Source: Polymorphobacter multimanifer
GTDB lineage: Bacteria; Pseudomonadota; Alphaproteobacteria; Sphingomonadales; Sphingomonadaceae
Assembly (NCBI RefSeq): GCF_014205635.1
Contig: NZ_JACIIV010000008.1
Location: 94,994 to 158,993 of the forward strand
Length of the DNA: 64,000 bases
Direction: 5' to 3'
Shown: piece after piece, positions 55,048 to 63,906 of the stretch
How the letters are laid out: every line of letters begins with the position of its first letter
Numbering within the stretch: position 1 is the first letter of the stretch
Translations under genes and position numbers: made by a program
The notes under the pieces: generated by a model
The model's input: the letters and a program-made list of their open reading frames with translations, nothing else
Databases searched by the model: none
What the model was told of the DNA's origin: nothing

Positions 55048-58000
55048 GCCGCACGTCCTTCACCGAAACGCGCGTAGAGCAGCGGCAGCAGCACCAGCGT
55101 CAACAGCGTTGCGCTGACGAGGCCGCCGATGACGACGATGGCGAGCGGCCGCTGGATCTCGGAGCCGGGGCCGGTGGCGAACAGCAGCGGCACCAGACCG
55201 AAGGCGGCGATGCTCGCGGTCATCAGCACCGGGCGCAGCCGGCGGCGGGCGCCCTGATCGACCGCCTGATCGAGCGGCAGGCCCGCACCGCGAAGCTGGC
55301 GGATGTGGCTGACCATCACCAGCCCGTTGAGCACCGCGATGCCGAGCAGGGCGATGAAGCCGACCGAGGCGGGCACCGACAGATATTCGCCGCTCGCCCA
55401 TAGCGCCAGGATGCCGCCGACGAGCGCGAAAGGGATCATCAGCAGGATCAGCACGGCCGGGCGGAGCGCGCCGAAGGTGAGCACGAGCAGTGCGAAGATG
55501 AGCGCCAGCGCCACCGGCAGGACGAGCGACAGGCGCTCGGCGGCACGCTGCTGGTTTTCGAACTGGCCGCCCCAGACGATCCGGTAGCCGGGGGGCATCG
55601 GAACTTCGGCGGCGATGCGGGCCTGCGCCTCGTCGACATAGCCGACAATGTCGCGGCCCGAGACGAAGGCCTGGACGAGGGCGAAGCGCGAGCCGTTCTC
55701 GTGCTCGAGCTTCACCGGGCCCTCGACGCGCGCCACCGTGGCGACATCGCCGGCGCGCACGAGCTGGCCATCGGCCCCGACGAGCGGGGTGTCGGCGAGT
55801 GCCGCTGCTCCTTCGGCCAGCGCACTGCCGCCGGTGTTGATCATCACCGGCACCCGGCGCAGGCCCTGGGTGACGGTGCCGGCGGGGAGGCCTTCGAGCT
55901 GGGCGCGCAGCGTGTCCTGCACCGCCGTCACCGTCAGCCCGGCGCGGCCGGCGGCCTCGCGATCGACTGTCAGTTGCAGATAATCGACGCTGTCGTCGGC
56001 CACGGTGATCACTTCGGTGGCGCCTGCCGTGGTGCGCAGCCGGGCCGCCACTTGCGAGGCCAGCCGTGACAGTTCGCCAAGGTCCGGACCGAAGATCTTG
56101 ACGGCGAGATCTCCGCGGGCGCCGGTGAGCATCTCCGACACGCGCATCTCGATCGGCTGGGTGAAGCTCGGCTCGATGCCGGGATGCCGGGCAAGGGCGG
56201 TGCGCAGCTTTTCGGTCAGCGCTGCCTTGTCGGCGACCTGCCATTCGGCGCGCGGCTTCAATGTGAAGAACACATCGGTCTCGTTGAGGCTCATCGGATC
56301 GAGCCCCAGTTCGTCGGTGCCGAGCCGTGCAATGGCGCCGCTCACCTCGGGCACCGCTGCCAGCACGGTTTTCTGGACGGCAGTGTCGCTGGCGATGCCG
56401 TGATCGAGGCCGATCGACGGGTGCTTGGCGAGCTGCACCAGCACCGTGCCTTCATCGAGCGTGGGCAGGAAGATCTTGCCGACCTGGGTATAGGCAAAGC
56501 CGGCAACGAGCAGGGCGGCGGCGGCGATGCCGGCGACGACCGCAAGGCGGCTGCGTGCCCAGCCGAGCAGCCGGGCATAGCCGGGGTTGAGCTTGCGCAT
56601 CAGCCAGGGTTCGCCATGGTCGCCGTCCTTCAGCGCCAGTTCGGCGAGGACCGGGATGAGGGTGAGCGCCAGCAGCAGCGACGCTGCCAGCGCCAGAACG
56701 ATCGTCACCGCCACCGGGGCGAAGAGCTTGCCTTCGAGCCCCTGCAGCGCCAGCAGCGGCAGGAAGACGAGGATGATGATGAGGATGCCCGAGGCCACCG
56801 GCTGGATGACATCGCCGGTCGCCTCGGCCACGCGCTGTCGCCGCGGCGTGTCTGCCGGTGCTGCCAGCCGCTCGACGATGTTCTCGACAACGACAACGGC
56901 ACCGTCGACGAGCAGGCCGATGGCGATGGCGAGGCCGCCGAGGCTCATCAGATTGGCGCTGAGCCCGAACATCCGCATCAGGATGAAGGTGATGAGCGCC
57001 GCCATCGGCAGCGCTGACGTGACGACCAGTGCCGCGCGCCAGTCTCCCAGGAACAGCAGCAGCAGGATGACGACCAGCACGGCCGCCTCCAGCAGGGCCT
57101 TTTCGACGGTCGAGACGGCATGGTCGATGAGTTCCGAGCGGTCGTAAAAGACGCCGATCTTCATGCCGGCGGGCAGGGTCGGTGCCAGTTCGGCCAGCCG
57201 CGCCTTGACGCCGGTCACCACTTCATCGGCATTGCTGCCGCGCAAGCCGATGACAACCGCCTGCACGGTCTCGCCGCGCCCGTTGGCGGTGACCGCGCCG
57301 TAGCGCGCGAGGCTGCCGGTGCGCAGTGCTGCAACGTCGCGCACCCGCACCGGGCCGGCGGGCGTGACGCGAATCACCGTGGCGCCAAGATCATCGAGCG
57401 TCTGCACGGCACCGACGGCGCGGACGATCAGCGTTGATTCGCCGGCCGCCGCACGGCCGGGACCGTCGTTGCGATTGCCGGCCTCCAGCGCCGTGCGCAG
57501 CATCTCAAGGTCGATGCCCGCTGCCGTCAGCGCTGCCATGTCGGGCGCCACCTCGAAGGTTTCGACCCGCCCGCCCAACACATTGACATCGGCGACGCCC
57601 GTCACCGTCCGCAGCGCCGGGCGAACCAGATAATCGAGCACCCGCCGCCGCTCGGCGAGGCTCTGCGGGCCATCGAGGGTGAACATGAACATGTCGCTCA
57701 GCGGCGTGGAAATCGGCGCAAGGCCACCACTGACGCCAGGTGGCAGTTCGCCGATCACGGCGGCGAAGCGTTCCGCGACCTGTGCCCGCGCCCAGTAGAT
57801 GTCGGCGCTGTCGGAGAAGCTGATGGTGATGTCGGCCAGCGCGTACTTCGCCACCGACCGCATCACCTGCTGGTCCGGCATGCCCAGCAACTGCTGCTCG
57901 ATGGGGGTGATGACGCGGGCCTCGACTTCCTCGGGTGTCATGCCCGGCGCCTTGAGGATGAGCTTGACCTGGGTGGGAGCGATTTCGGGGAAGGCGTCGA

Positions 58001-58106
58001 TCGGCAGCGTCAGGAACGACCAGACGCCGGCGACGAGCACGACGAGCGCCAGCGCCGCTGTCAGCCAGCGCCGGGCGAGCGCGGTATCGACCAGTTTCTG
58101 CAACAT
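55044..58106 (-). CDS. Heavy-metal RND efflux permease (CusA/CzcA family)
   Basis: A 1020-residue inner-membrane pump of the HME group. It starts with VDTALARRWLTAALALVVLV, and TLPIDAFPEIAPTQVKLI and PGMTPEEVEARVITPIEQQL are HME signatures. In TM4 the motif is AIGLLVDGAVVVVEN: the aspartate and glutamate are kept but DFG of zinc pumps is replaced by AIG, as in copper pumps, while DGA is zinc-pump-like. The metal therefore cannot be assigned. It sits between the CusB-like adaptor (overlap TGATG) and the TolC-like gene. Confidence 0.94.
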   Translation of the reverse strand: MLQKLVDTALARRWLTAALALVVLVAGVWSFLTLPIDAFPEIAPTQVKLILKAPGMTPEEVEARVITPIEQQLLGMPDQQVMRSVAKYALADITISFSDSADIYWARAQVAERFAAVIGELPPGVSGGLAPISTPLSDMFMFTLDGPQSLAERRRVLDYLVRPALRTVTGVADVNVLGGRVETFEVAPDMAALTAAGIDLEMLRTALEAGNRNDGPGRAAAGESTLIVRAVGAVQTLDDLGATVIRVTPAGPVRVRDVAALRTGSLARYGAVTANGRGETVQAVVIGLRGSNADEVVTGVKARLAELAPTLPAGMKIGVFYDRSELIDHAVSTVEKALLEAAVLVVILLLLFLGDWRAALVVTSALPMAALITFILMRMFGLSANLMSLGGLAIAIGLLVDGAVVVVENIVERLAAPADTPRRQRVAEATGDVIQPVASGILIIILVFLPLLALQGLEGKLFAPVAVTIVLALAASLLLALTLIPVLAELALKDGDHGEPWLMRKLNPGYARLLGWARSRLAVVAGIAAAALLVAGFAYTQVGKIFLPTLDEGTVLVQLAKHPSIGLDHGIASDTAVQKTVLAAVPEVSGAIARLGTDELGLDPMSLNETDVFFTLKPRAEWQVADKAALTEKLRTALARHPGIEPSFTQPIEMRVSEMLTGARGDLAVKIFGPDLGELSRLASQVAARLRTTAGATEVITVADDSVDYLQLTVDREAAGRAGLTVTAVQDTLRAQLEGLPAGTVTQGLRRVPVMINTGGSALAEGAAALADTPLVGADGQLVRAGDVATVARVEGPVKLEHENGSRFALVQAFVSGRDIVGYVDEAQARIAAEVPMPPGYRIVWGGQFENQQRAAERLSLVLPVALALIFALLVLTFGALRPAVLILLMIPFALVGGILALWASGEYLSVPASVGFIALLGIAVLNGLVMVSHIRQLRGAGLPLDQAVDQGARRRLRPVLMTASIAAFGLVPLLFATGPGSEIQRPLAIVVIGGLVSATLLTLVLLPLLYARFGEGRAA

Positions 58107-59137
58107 CAGCGTGCCGATGCCGCGCGCAGCTCGGGCAAGTCGGTTGTCGCCACCTGCTCCCCGGCTTTCAGCCCGGCCAGGATCACGGCCATCGTGCCGC
58201 CTCCCTGCGCACGCTGCACCTGCCGGATGGCAAAGCCGGCAGCGGTCTTCACGAAGACCTGGTCAGCGCCATCCTGATGCACCACTGCTGACACCGGCAC
58301 GGTGACCGCGCCCTCCGGTGCCATTGCCACCAGCGAGACCGGCAGCAGCCGGCCGCCGACGAGCGCCGGGCCGCCGTCATCGAGCTGTGCTCGCGCCGCA
58401 AAGGACCGCGTTGCCGGGTCGATGCCGCTGGCAACCGTTTCGAGCCGGCCGCGGCGGCCGTCGCCGGTGATCACTGCCATCCCCGGCTTCGCCAGCCCGG
58501 CGAGGCGCTCGGGCAATTGCAGGGCGAGCCAGCGGCTGCCATCGGCCTCGATGACAAAGGGTGCGGTCATGCCATCGACGGGTGCACCGGCCTCGATCGT
58601 CATCCGTGCCACCCGGCCGGTGATCGGCGCCACCAGCCGCACCGTGCCATCGCGATCGGCGCCGGCGCGCGCCAGCAGCCGCTGCGCCTCGCGGGCATTG
58701 ATCGCCGCCTCCCTGTCGGCCGCAACCGCACTGTCGGCGCGCGCGCCGGCCACAACGCCTTCGCGCGCCAGCGTTGTCATCCGGGCAGCCTCGGCGCCGG
58801 TCATGGCCCGCCGCGCCTCGGCACGCGCCAGATCCGAGGACACCATCAAGGCTTCGCGGCTGACCAGCGTTGCCAGCAACTGCCCGCGCTGCACCGCCTG
58901 GCCGGGCTGCACCATCACATCGCGGACCATGCCGGCGAAGGGGGCGGCCACTGCGACGCTGGAGCCGGGCGGCTGGACAACGGACGCGGGCAATTCGGCC
59001 AGCACCATTTCGGCGGCGGGCCGCGCCGTGGCGGTTTGCGGGCTGATCGGCTGGACCGCGGGCGGCGGCGGCGGCGTGTCGCTCCCGCAGCCGGCAAGAG
59101 CGGAGGCGAGCAGGATCAGGGCAACATGGCGTTTCAT
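58106..59137 (-). CDS. Metal efflux RND periplasmic adaptor (CusB/CzcB family)
   Basis: A 343-residue adaptor. The ATG at 59137 gives a lipoprotein signal with lipobox SALAGCGSD and a Pro run; the in-frame upstream ATG at 59170 is less likely. The barrel-sandwich part (VAAPFAGMVRDVMVQPGQAV and VRLVAPITGRVARMTIEAG) and the C-terminal beta-barrel are present. No His-rich or Met-rich N-terminal metal-binding segment is seen. It is the first gene of an efflux operon divergent from a two-component system. Confidence 0.9.
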   Translation of the reverse strand: MKRHVALILLASALAGCGSDTPPPPPAVQPISPQTATARPAAEMVLAELPASVVQPPGSSVAVAAPFAGMVRDVMVQPGQAVQRGQLLATLVSREALMVSSDLARAEARRAMTGAEAARMTTLAREGVVAGARADSAVAADREAAINAREAQRLLARAGADRDGTVRLVAPITGRVARMTIEAGAPVDGMTAPFVIEADGSRWLALQLPERLAGLAKPGMAVITGDGRRGRLETVASGIDPATRSFAARAQLDDGGPALVGGRLLPVSLVAMAPEGAVTVPVSAVVHQDGADQVFVKTAAGFAIRQVQRAQGGGTMAVILAGLKAGEQVATTDLPELRAASAR

Positions 59138-59171
59138 GCCGTCTTCCCTGCCAACCAGAGCTTGCACCAAC

Positions 59172-59187
59172 CTGTCATTCTGTCAGC
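59172..59187. promoter_or_regulatory. Candidate response-regulator binding direct repeat
   Basis: Two CTGTCA repeats 8 bases apart (59172-59179 and 59180-59187) lie in the 95-base gap between the efflux operon and the divergent two-component genes. A small palindrome cttgctgcaag (59187-59197) follows. OmpR-family regulators bind tandem direct repeats, commonly spaced 10-11 bases, so the 8-base period is not a perfect fit. Confidence 0.35.
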
Positions 59188-59232
59188 TTGCTGCAAGATT
59201 GCGGCGGCATATCCGACGCGGTGGAGCCGGTG

Positions 59233-59889
59233 ATGCGCCTTTTGCTCGTGGAAGATGACGCTGACCTCGCCGCGCGGCTGTCCCGCCGGCTGACAAGTGC
59301 CGGCTATGCCGTCGATATCGCGAGCGATGGCCCGATGGCGCTCGACTGGCCCGACCTCGGCGAGCATTCGGTGATCATTCTCGACCTCGGCCTGCCCGGC
59401 ATCGATGGCCTTTCGGTGCTGCGCCAATGGCGGGCCCGCGGCGTGCGCACGCCGATCATCGTGCTGACCGCACGCGGCAGCTGGCAGGAGAAGGTGGAAG
59501 GGCTGAACGCCGGCGCCGATGATTTTGTCGTGAAGCCGGTGCATTCGGAAGAGTTGATCGCCCGCATCCACGCCCAGATCCGCCGCGTGCAGGACAGGGG
59601 CGCCCCCACCCTCATGGTCAATGACCTGACGCTCGATCCGGTAGCCCATACCGCAAGCCGCGCCGGCGCGGCGCTCGACCTGTCGCGGCAGGAATTCCGG
59701 CTGCTCGAGACCTTCATGCGCCGGCCGGGCAGCATCCTGTCGCAGGGGGATTTGCTCGAACGCCTGTATCCGCTCGGCGCCGAACGCGACTGGAACGCGC
59801 TGGAAGTGCAGGTCAGCCGCCTGCGGCGCAAACTGGGTGGCCCGGCGATCACCACGGTGCGCGGGCTCGGCTATCGGCTCGACCGGTGA
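59233..59889 (+). CDS. Two-component response regulator, OmpR/PhoB family
   Basis: A 218-residue regulator. The receiver domain has Asp8/Asp9, the phosphorylation site Asp51 (IILDLGLPG), Thr79 and Lys101 (DDFVVKPVH). The C-terminal winged-helix domain has LDLSRQEFRLLETFMRRPG and VSRLRRKLG. The ATG at 59233 is preferred over an in-frame ATG at 59188 that lies within the putative operator zone. It overlaps the kinase gene by four bases. By location it probably controls the metal efflux operon, but the QseB/PmrA-like sequence does not define the signal. Confidence 0.93.
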   Translation: MRLLLVEDDADLAARLSRRLTSAGYAVDIASDGPMALDWPDLGEHSVIILDLGLPGIDGLSVLRQWRARGVRTPIIVLTARGSWQEKVEGLNAGADDFVVKPVHSEELIARIHAQIRRVQDRGAPTLMVNDLTLDPVAHTASRAGAALDLSRQEFRLLETFMRRPGSILSQGDLLERLYPLGAERDWNALEVQVSRLRRKLGGPAITTVRGLGYRLDR

Positions 59890-61280
59890 GCGGGATGCAG
59901 GCCATCGCCAGACTCGGGCTGCGGGCGCGGTTCACGCTGGCGATACTGGCCTTTGTCGCGCTGGGTCTGCTCGCGGTGGGGCTTTCGGCGAGCGCCTTGT
60001 TTCGCAGCCATGTCGAGAAGGTGTTCCATGCCGAGCTCGAGGAGCATCTTGTCGAGCTGATCGGCCTTGCCGAAGTCGATGAGCCGCTGCGGGGCCCGCT
60101 CGGGCTGGCGCGGCCGCTTTCGGACCCGCGCTTCGGCGCCGACAGATCCGGCTATTATTGGCAGATCAGCCGCGATGCAGGCCCGCCGCTGCGCTCGCCG
60201 TCGCTTGCCGGGGCGACGCTCGACGACCGGCTGGCCCACAGCGCCGGGATCACCCATGTTCGCGCACCCGGCCCGGCGGGCCCGGCGATGGTCTATGGCA
60301 CCACGCGCCGGGCCGATGCCGGCGATACCATCCATTATCTGGTGGCCACCGACACCCGCCATCTCGAGGAGCTGGTGGCCGACTTCCGGCGCGACCTTTT
60401 CGTCTGGCTGGCGGCGCTGGCGGTGGCGCTGCTGGGCGGTGCTGCGCTGGCGCTGCGGTTCGCGACCCGGCCGCTCGACCGGCTTGGTGCGGCGATCGCG
60501 GCGGTGAGGGCCGGAACCCTGCGCCGCATGGGGGACCAATGGCCGATCGAGATTGCGCCGCTGGCAACCGACCTCGACCGGCTGCTGGACAGCCGCGAAG
60601 CGATGGTGACGGCGGCGCGGATCGAAGCAGGCAACCTTGCCCATGGCCTGCGCACCTCGCTCGCGGTGCTGACCGACGAGGCGGAAAGCCTGTCCGACCA
60701 GCCGGCGGGCGCCACGCTATTTGCCGAATGCCGCCGCATCGCCCGTCAGCTGGACTGGCACCTGGCGCGGGCACGCGCCGCCGCCGGCCAGGGGCCGGTG
60801 CGGCACACCCGGCTTCCCGATGCACTGGTGCCGTTGCTGAGCGCGATGACACGCCTGCACCAGGACCGGGGCATCGTCTTTGCCGCGAACGGCCCGCCGG
60901 TCGGACTCGTCATCGAGCCCGAGGCCTTTGCCGAGATCCTGTCCAACCTGCTCGACAATGCCGGCAAATGGGCGGGCGGCGACGTCGATGTGCAATGGGC
61001 TTCGGACGGCGGCACGGTCACCCTGCTGGTGACCGACGACGGCCCCGGCATTCCCGCCGACGCGCTCGAGCGGCTGTTCGTGCCGGGGGTGCGCCTCGAT
61101 GAGCAGGTCCCCGGCCATGGCCTCGGGCTGGCGATCGCCCGCGACCTGGCGGAAAGCGCCAACGGCCGGCTGCGCCTCGGCCGGCGCGGCGATGGCCGGC
61201 CCGGCACGACGGCCGAGCTTGCCCTGCCTGCCGGTCAGGACACCGCCATGGGCGGGAGCGGCACGCGCGGAGCGGGCTGA
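59886..61280 (+). CDS. Sensor histidine kinase
   Basis: A 464-residue membrane kinase. It has a TM helix near residues 18-38, a periplasmic domain of about 130 residues, a second TM helix near 175-195 and a short HAMP-like linker. The H box is LAHGLRTSLAVL (histidine about residue 253), where the usual HxLRTPL has Ser for Pro, a PhoQ-like variant. The ATP-binding part shows LSNLLDNAGKWA (N box), VTDDGPGIP (G1) and GHGLGLAIARDLA (G2). GTG start. The sensed metal or compound is unknown. Confidence 0.92.
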   Translation: MSGMQAIARLGLRARFTLAILAFVALGLLAVGLSASALFRSHVEKVFHAELEEHLVELIGLAEVDEPLRGPLGLARPLSDPRFGADRSGYYWQISRDAGPPLRSPSLAGATLDDRLAHSAGITHVRAPGPAGPAMVYGTTRRADAGDTIHYLVATDTRHLEELVADFRRDLFVWLAALAVALLGGAALALRFATRPLDRLGAAIAAVRAGTLRRMGDQWPIEIAPLATDLDRLLDSREAMVTAARIEAGNLAHGLRTSLAVLTDEAESLSDQPAGATLFAECRRIARQLDWHLARARAAAGQGPVRHTRLPDALVPLLSAMTRLHQDRGIVFAANGPPVGLVIEPEAFAEILSNLLDNAGKWAGGDVDVQWASDGGTVTLLVTDDGPGIPADALERLFVPGVRLDEQVPGHGLGLAIARDLAESANGRLRLGRRGDGRPGTTAELALPAGQDTAMGGSGTRGAG

Positions 61281-61283
61281 TGC

Positions 61284-63530
61284 TCAGCCGGCGGCGAGGG
61301 CGGCGCGGATTTGCGCTGCGCCCAGCGGCATCGATCGCAGCCGCTGCCCGGTCGCGCGGGCGACTGCATTGGCGAACGCCGCGGCCGCCGGGCCCTGTGC
61401 GGCCTCTCCGGCGCCGAGAAAAGGCAGGCCGGGGCGATCGACGACGTGCACGGCCACGCGGAGCGGCACCGCCTCGAAGCGCATGACCGGATAGCTGCTC
61501 CAGTCCAGCGCGGTGCGGCGGCCGGCGTCGAAGCGGACCTCCTCGAGCGCGGTCCAGCTGAGGGACTGGATGATGCCGCCTTCGATCTGGTTGCGCAGCC
61601 CGTCGGGGCTGACGGTCTCTCCGGCATCCACCACGGCTTCGGTACGCAGAACGGTGGTGGCGCCGGTCTCGGGATCGACGCGCAGGTCGATTGCCACCGC
61701 GCAATAGGCTCCGCTGTTCTTGTAGCGCGCAAAGGCGATGCCGCTTCCGCGCCAGCGCTCGGCTTGTGGTCGGGCCCAACCGAAGCGGTCGGCGAGTGTC
61801 CGCATCACTTCGATTGCGCGCGGATCGGACAGGTGGCGCAGGCGGAATGCCACCGGGTCGCTGCCGGCGGCGGCCGCCAGCTCATCGATCATGCTTTCGA
61901 TGGCGAAGATGTTCATGTGTGCGCCCAGGGCGCGCAAGGCCGATACGCGCACCGGCATCTCCGGCACGAAGACGTTGGTGATCGTGGCGCGCGGCAGCGT
62001 GTAGAGCGGGATGGCGTTGCGATCGCCGCCGCCGTTGGGCTGCGGAATGGCGCGGGGTGGCGATGGCGCGAAGCTCTTGCCGACTTCCAGCCCGGCAAGC
62101 AGGTCCCCTGCCCGTGACGGGCGGGTGCTGTGGGTGTTGCTCCAGACCGCATGGGTCCATTCGGTGATGTGCCCGCGCGAATCAAGGCCTGCCGAAAGTT
62201 CGGTTACCATTGCCGGGCCGAGCGGCTCCCAGCCATGTTCCTGCTCGCGGGTCCACATGAGCTTCACCGGGCGGCCGGGGACGGCGCGGGCGGCAAGGGC
62301 CGCGTCGGCGGCGGCGTCATCGGCGCCGTTGTGGCCGTAGCAGCCGGCGCCTTCGCGGTGGATGCAGCGGACGCGATCGGGGGTCAGGTCGAGCAGTTCC
62401 GCTATCGCCGTGCGCAGCGGATAGACGCCCTGGCTGTGTGTCCAGACGGTCATGATGCCATCGTGCCAGAGGGCCACCGCGCAGGATGGCCCGATCGCGC
62501 CGTGCATCAGAAAGGGGCGATCGTAGCGCGCGGCGATGCGCCGGACGGCGGCGGGCGCTGCGGTGCCGCGCTCGAGGATGACCTTGCGCCGGTTGGGGAG
62601 GGTGCGGATGGCGTCGCGCAGGTCGCCTGCGGGCAGCGGCGGCTTGTGCCGCGTCCAGGGCATTTCCCCGACAGCAAGCATGGCCTGCACCAGCGGCCAT
62701 TCGCGCGGGCCGAGAATCGCGACGAAATCGCCGACGCGCACGAGCTGCTGAACGCCGGGCAGCTTTGCGATGGCGCCCAGATCGGGTGCTGTCAGCCGCG
62801 TGCCCTCGGCCGGTCCGCGGATGACACGCGCGTGGAGCATTCCCGGCAGCTGCATGTCGTGGACAAAGGCGGGGGCCCCGGCCAGCTTGGGCGGGATGTC
62901 GCGGCGGGGGCGGTCCTGGCCGATGTGCTTGTGCGCGCTGGCGGGCTTGCGCGGTAGCTGGGGCCGCGCCTCGACGTGCAGCGACACCGACGCCGCCAGC
63001 TCGCCATAGGTCGCCCGCCGGCCATCGGGTGCCTGGACGATGCCGTTGGCGATCGTCAGCGTGTCGACCGCGACGCCGAAGCGCTCCGCCGCCTGTTCGG
63101 CGAGCAGGTGGCGGACATTGGCGGCGGCATGGGCGACCGCAGTGCCGCTGTTCTGAAGGGACTGGCTGCCCGAGGTGATGCCTTCGTTCGGCGTGCGCGC
63201 GGTGTCGGCGGTGACCAGTGACACCCGGTCGAGCGGCAGATCGAGCTCGTCGGCGGCGATCTGCAGCAGCGCGGTGCCAATGCCCTGGCCGAGTTCGGCC
63301 TTGCCGGTGAAGACGGTGGCGGCACCGTCGGGAGCGATGCGGATCCAGGCATCGAGATGCGGGAATTCGGCGAGGCTGCCGGGCAGGCCAGGGGCGACCT
63401 CGGGCGGCGCGCCCCGGCCCTCGCCGCCACCGGTGGTGCCAGCTTCCTGGCCGACGCCGGTGCCCGACAGTGCGAACAGCACCACCAGCCCGCTGCCGCG
63501 CAGCAGGTTGCGGCGGGCGATGCCGCTCAT
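61284..63530 (-). CDS. Xanthine dehydrogenase family molybdopterin-binding subunit (IorB-like aldehyde/isoquinoline oxidoreductase)
   Basis: A 748-residue large subunit. The ATG at 63530 overlaps the small-subunit stop (ATGA) and begins with a twin-arginine signal (ARRNLLRGSG followed by a hydrophobic stretch), so it is exported folded. The family motifs KAELGQGIGTALLQIAADEL and TSGSQSLQNSG are near residues 70-120. A second lobe (HVVDRPGLPFLGAGEAAQGP) binds the cofactor. The small [2Fe-2S] partner is cut off by a mobile element, so this enzyme is probably inactive unless it uses another partner. Confidence 0.9.
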   Translation of the reverse strand: MSGIARRNLLRGSGLVVLFALSGTGVGQEAGTTGGGEGRGAPPEVAPGLPGSLAEFPHLDAWIRIAPDGAATVFTGKAELGQGIGTALLQIAADELDLPLDRVSLVTADTARTPNEGITSGSQSLQNSGTAVAHAAANVRHLLAEQAAERFGVAVDTLTIANGIVQAPDGRRATYGELAASVSLHVEARPQLPRKPASAHKHIGQDRPRRDIPPKLAGAPAFVHDMQLPGMLHARVIRGPAEGTRLTAPDLGAIAKLPGVQQLVRVGDFVAILGPREWPLVQAMLAVGEMPWTRHKPPLPAGDLRDAIRTLPNRRKVILERGTAAPAAVRRIAARYDRPFLMHGAIGPSCAVALWHDGIMTVWTHSQGVYPLRTAIAELLDLTPDRVRCIHREGAGCYGHNGADDAAADAALAARAVPGRPVKLMWTREQEHGWEPLGPAMVTELSAGLDSRGHITEWTHAVWSNTHSTRPSRAGDLLAGLEVGKSFAPSPPRAIPQPNGGGDRNAIPLYTLPRATITNVFVPEMPVRVSALRALGAHMNIFAIESMIDELAAAAGSDPVAFRLRHLSDPRAIEVMRTLADRFGWARPQAERWRGSGIAFARYKNSGAYCAVAIDLRVDPETGATTVLRTEAVVDAGETVSPDGLRNQIEGGIIQSLSWTALEEVRFDAGRRTALDWSSYPVMRFEAVPLRVAVHVVDRPGLPFLGAGEAAQGPAAAAFANAVARATGQRLRSMPLGAAQIRAALAAG

Positions 63531-63906
63531 GACACCGGCTCGGCCGGATCGACGATACCGCCGCCCATCGCGACGGCGGCGCGCCGGACCGCGCGCAGGA
63601 TGCGCATGTGCGTGCCGCAGCGGCAGAGCGACGGCTGCAGTGCGCTGCGCATCATGGCCTCGGTGGGGCGGGGATCGGCGCGCAGCAAGGCTTCGGCGCG
63701 CGCGATCATGCCGGGGATGCAATAGCCGCATTGGGCGGCCTGCTCCTGGATGAACGCCTGTTGCACGACGCCGGGTGCCTCGGCGGTGCCAAGTCCTTCG
63801 ACAGTGGTGACCTTGCGGCCATCGAGGGTTGCGAGCGGGGTGACGCACGATGGCACCGCCTCGCCGTCCACCAGCACCGAACATGACCCGCACTGGCCGA
63901 GGCCAC
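63527..63906 (-). pseudogene. [2Fe-2S] small subunit of the molybdenum hydroxylase (IorA-like), 5' end missing
   Basis: The C-terminal four-helix domain is intact with the second cluster cysteines CGYCIPGM and CRCGTH. Upstream, the first-cluster region is cut after LGQCGSCSVLVDG: the reading frame meets a TGA at 63941-63943 and the N-terminal ferredoxin domain (about 40 residues) is absent. The break falls inside the codon of the first cluster cysteine (host bases GT of TGT remain). A GTG at 63877 could start a truncated protein without the plant-type cluster. Confidence 0.75.
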
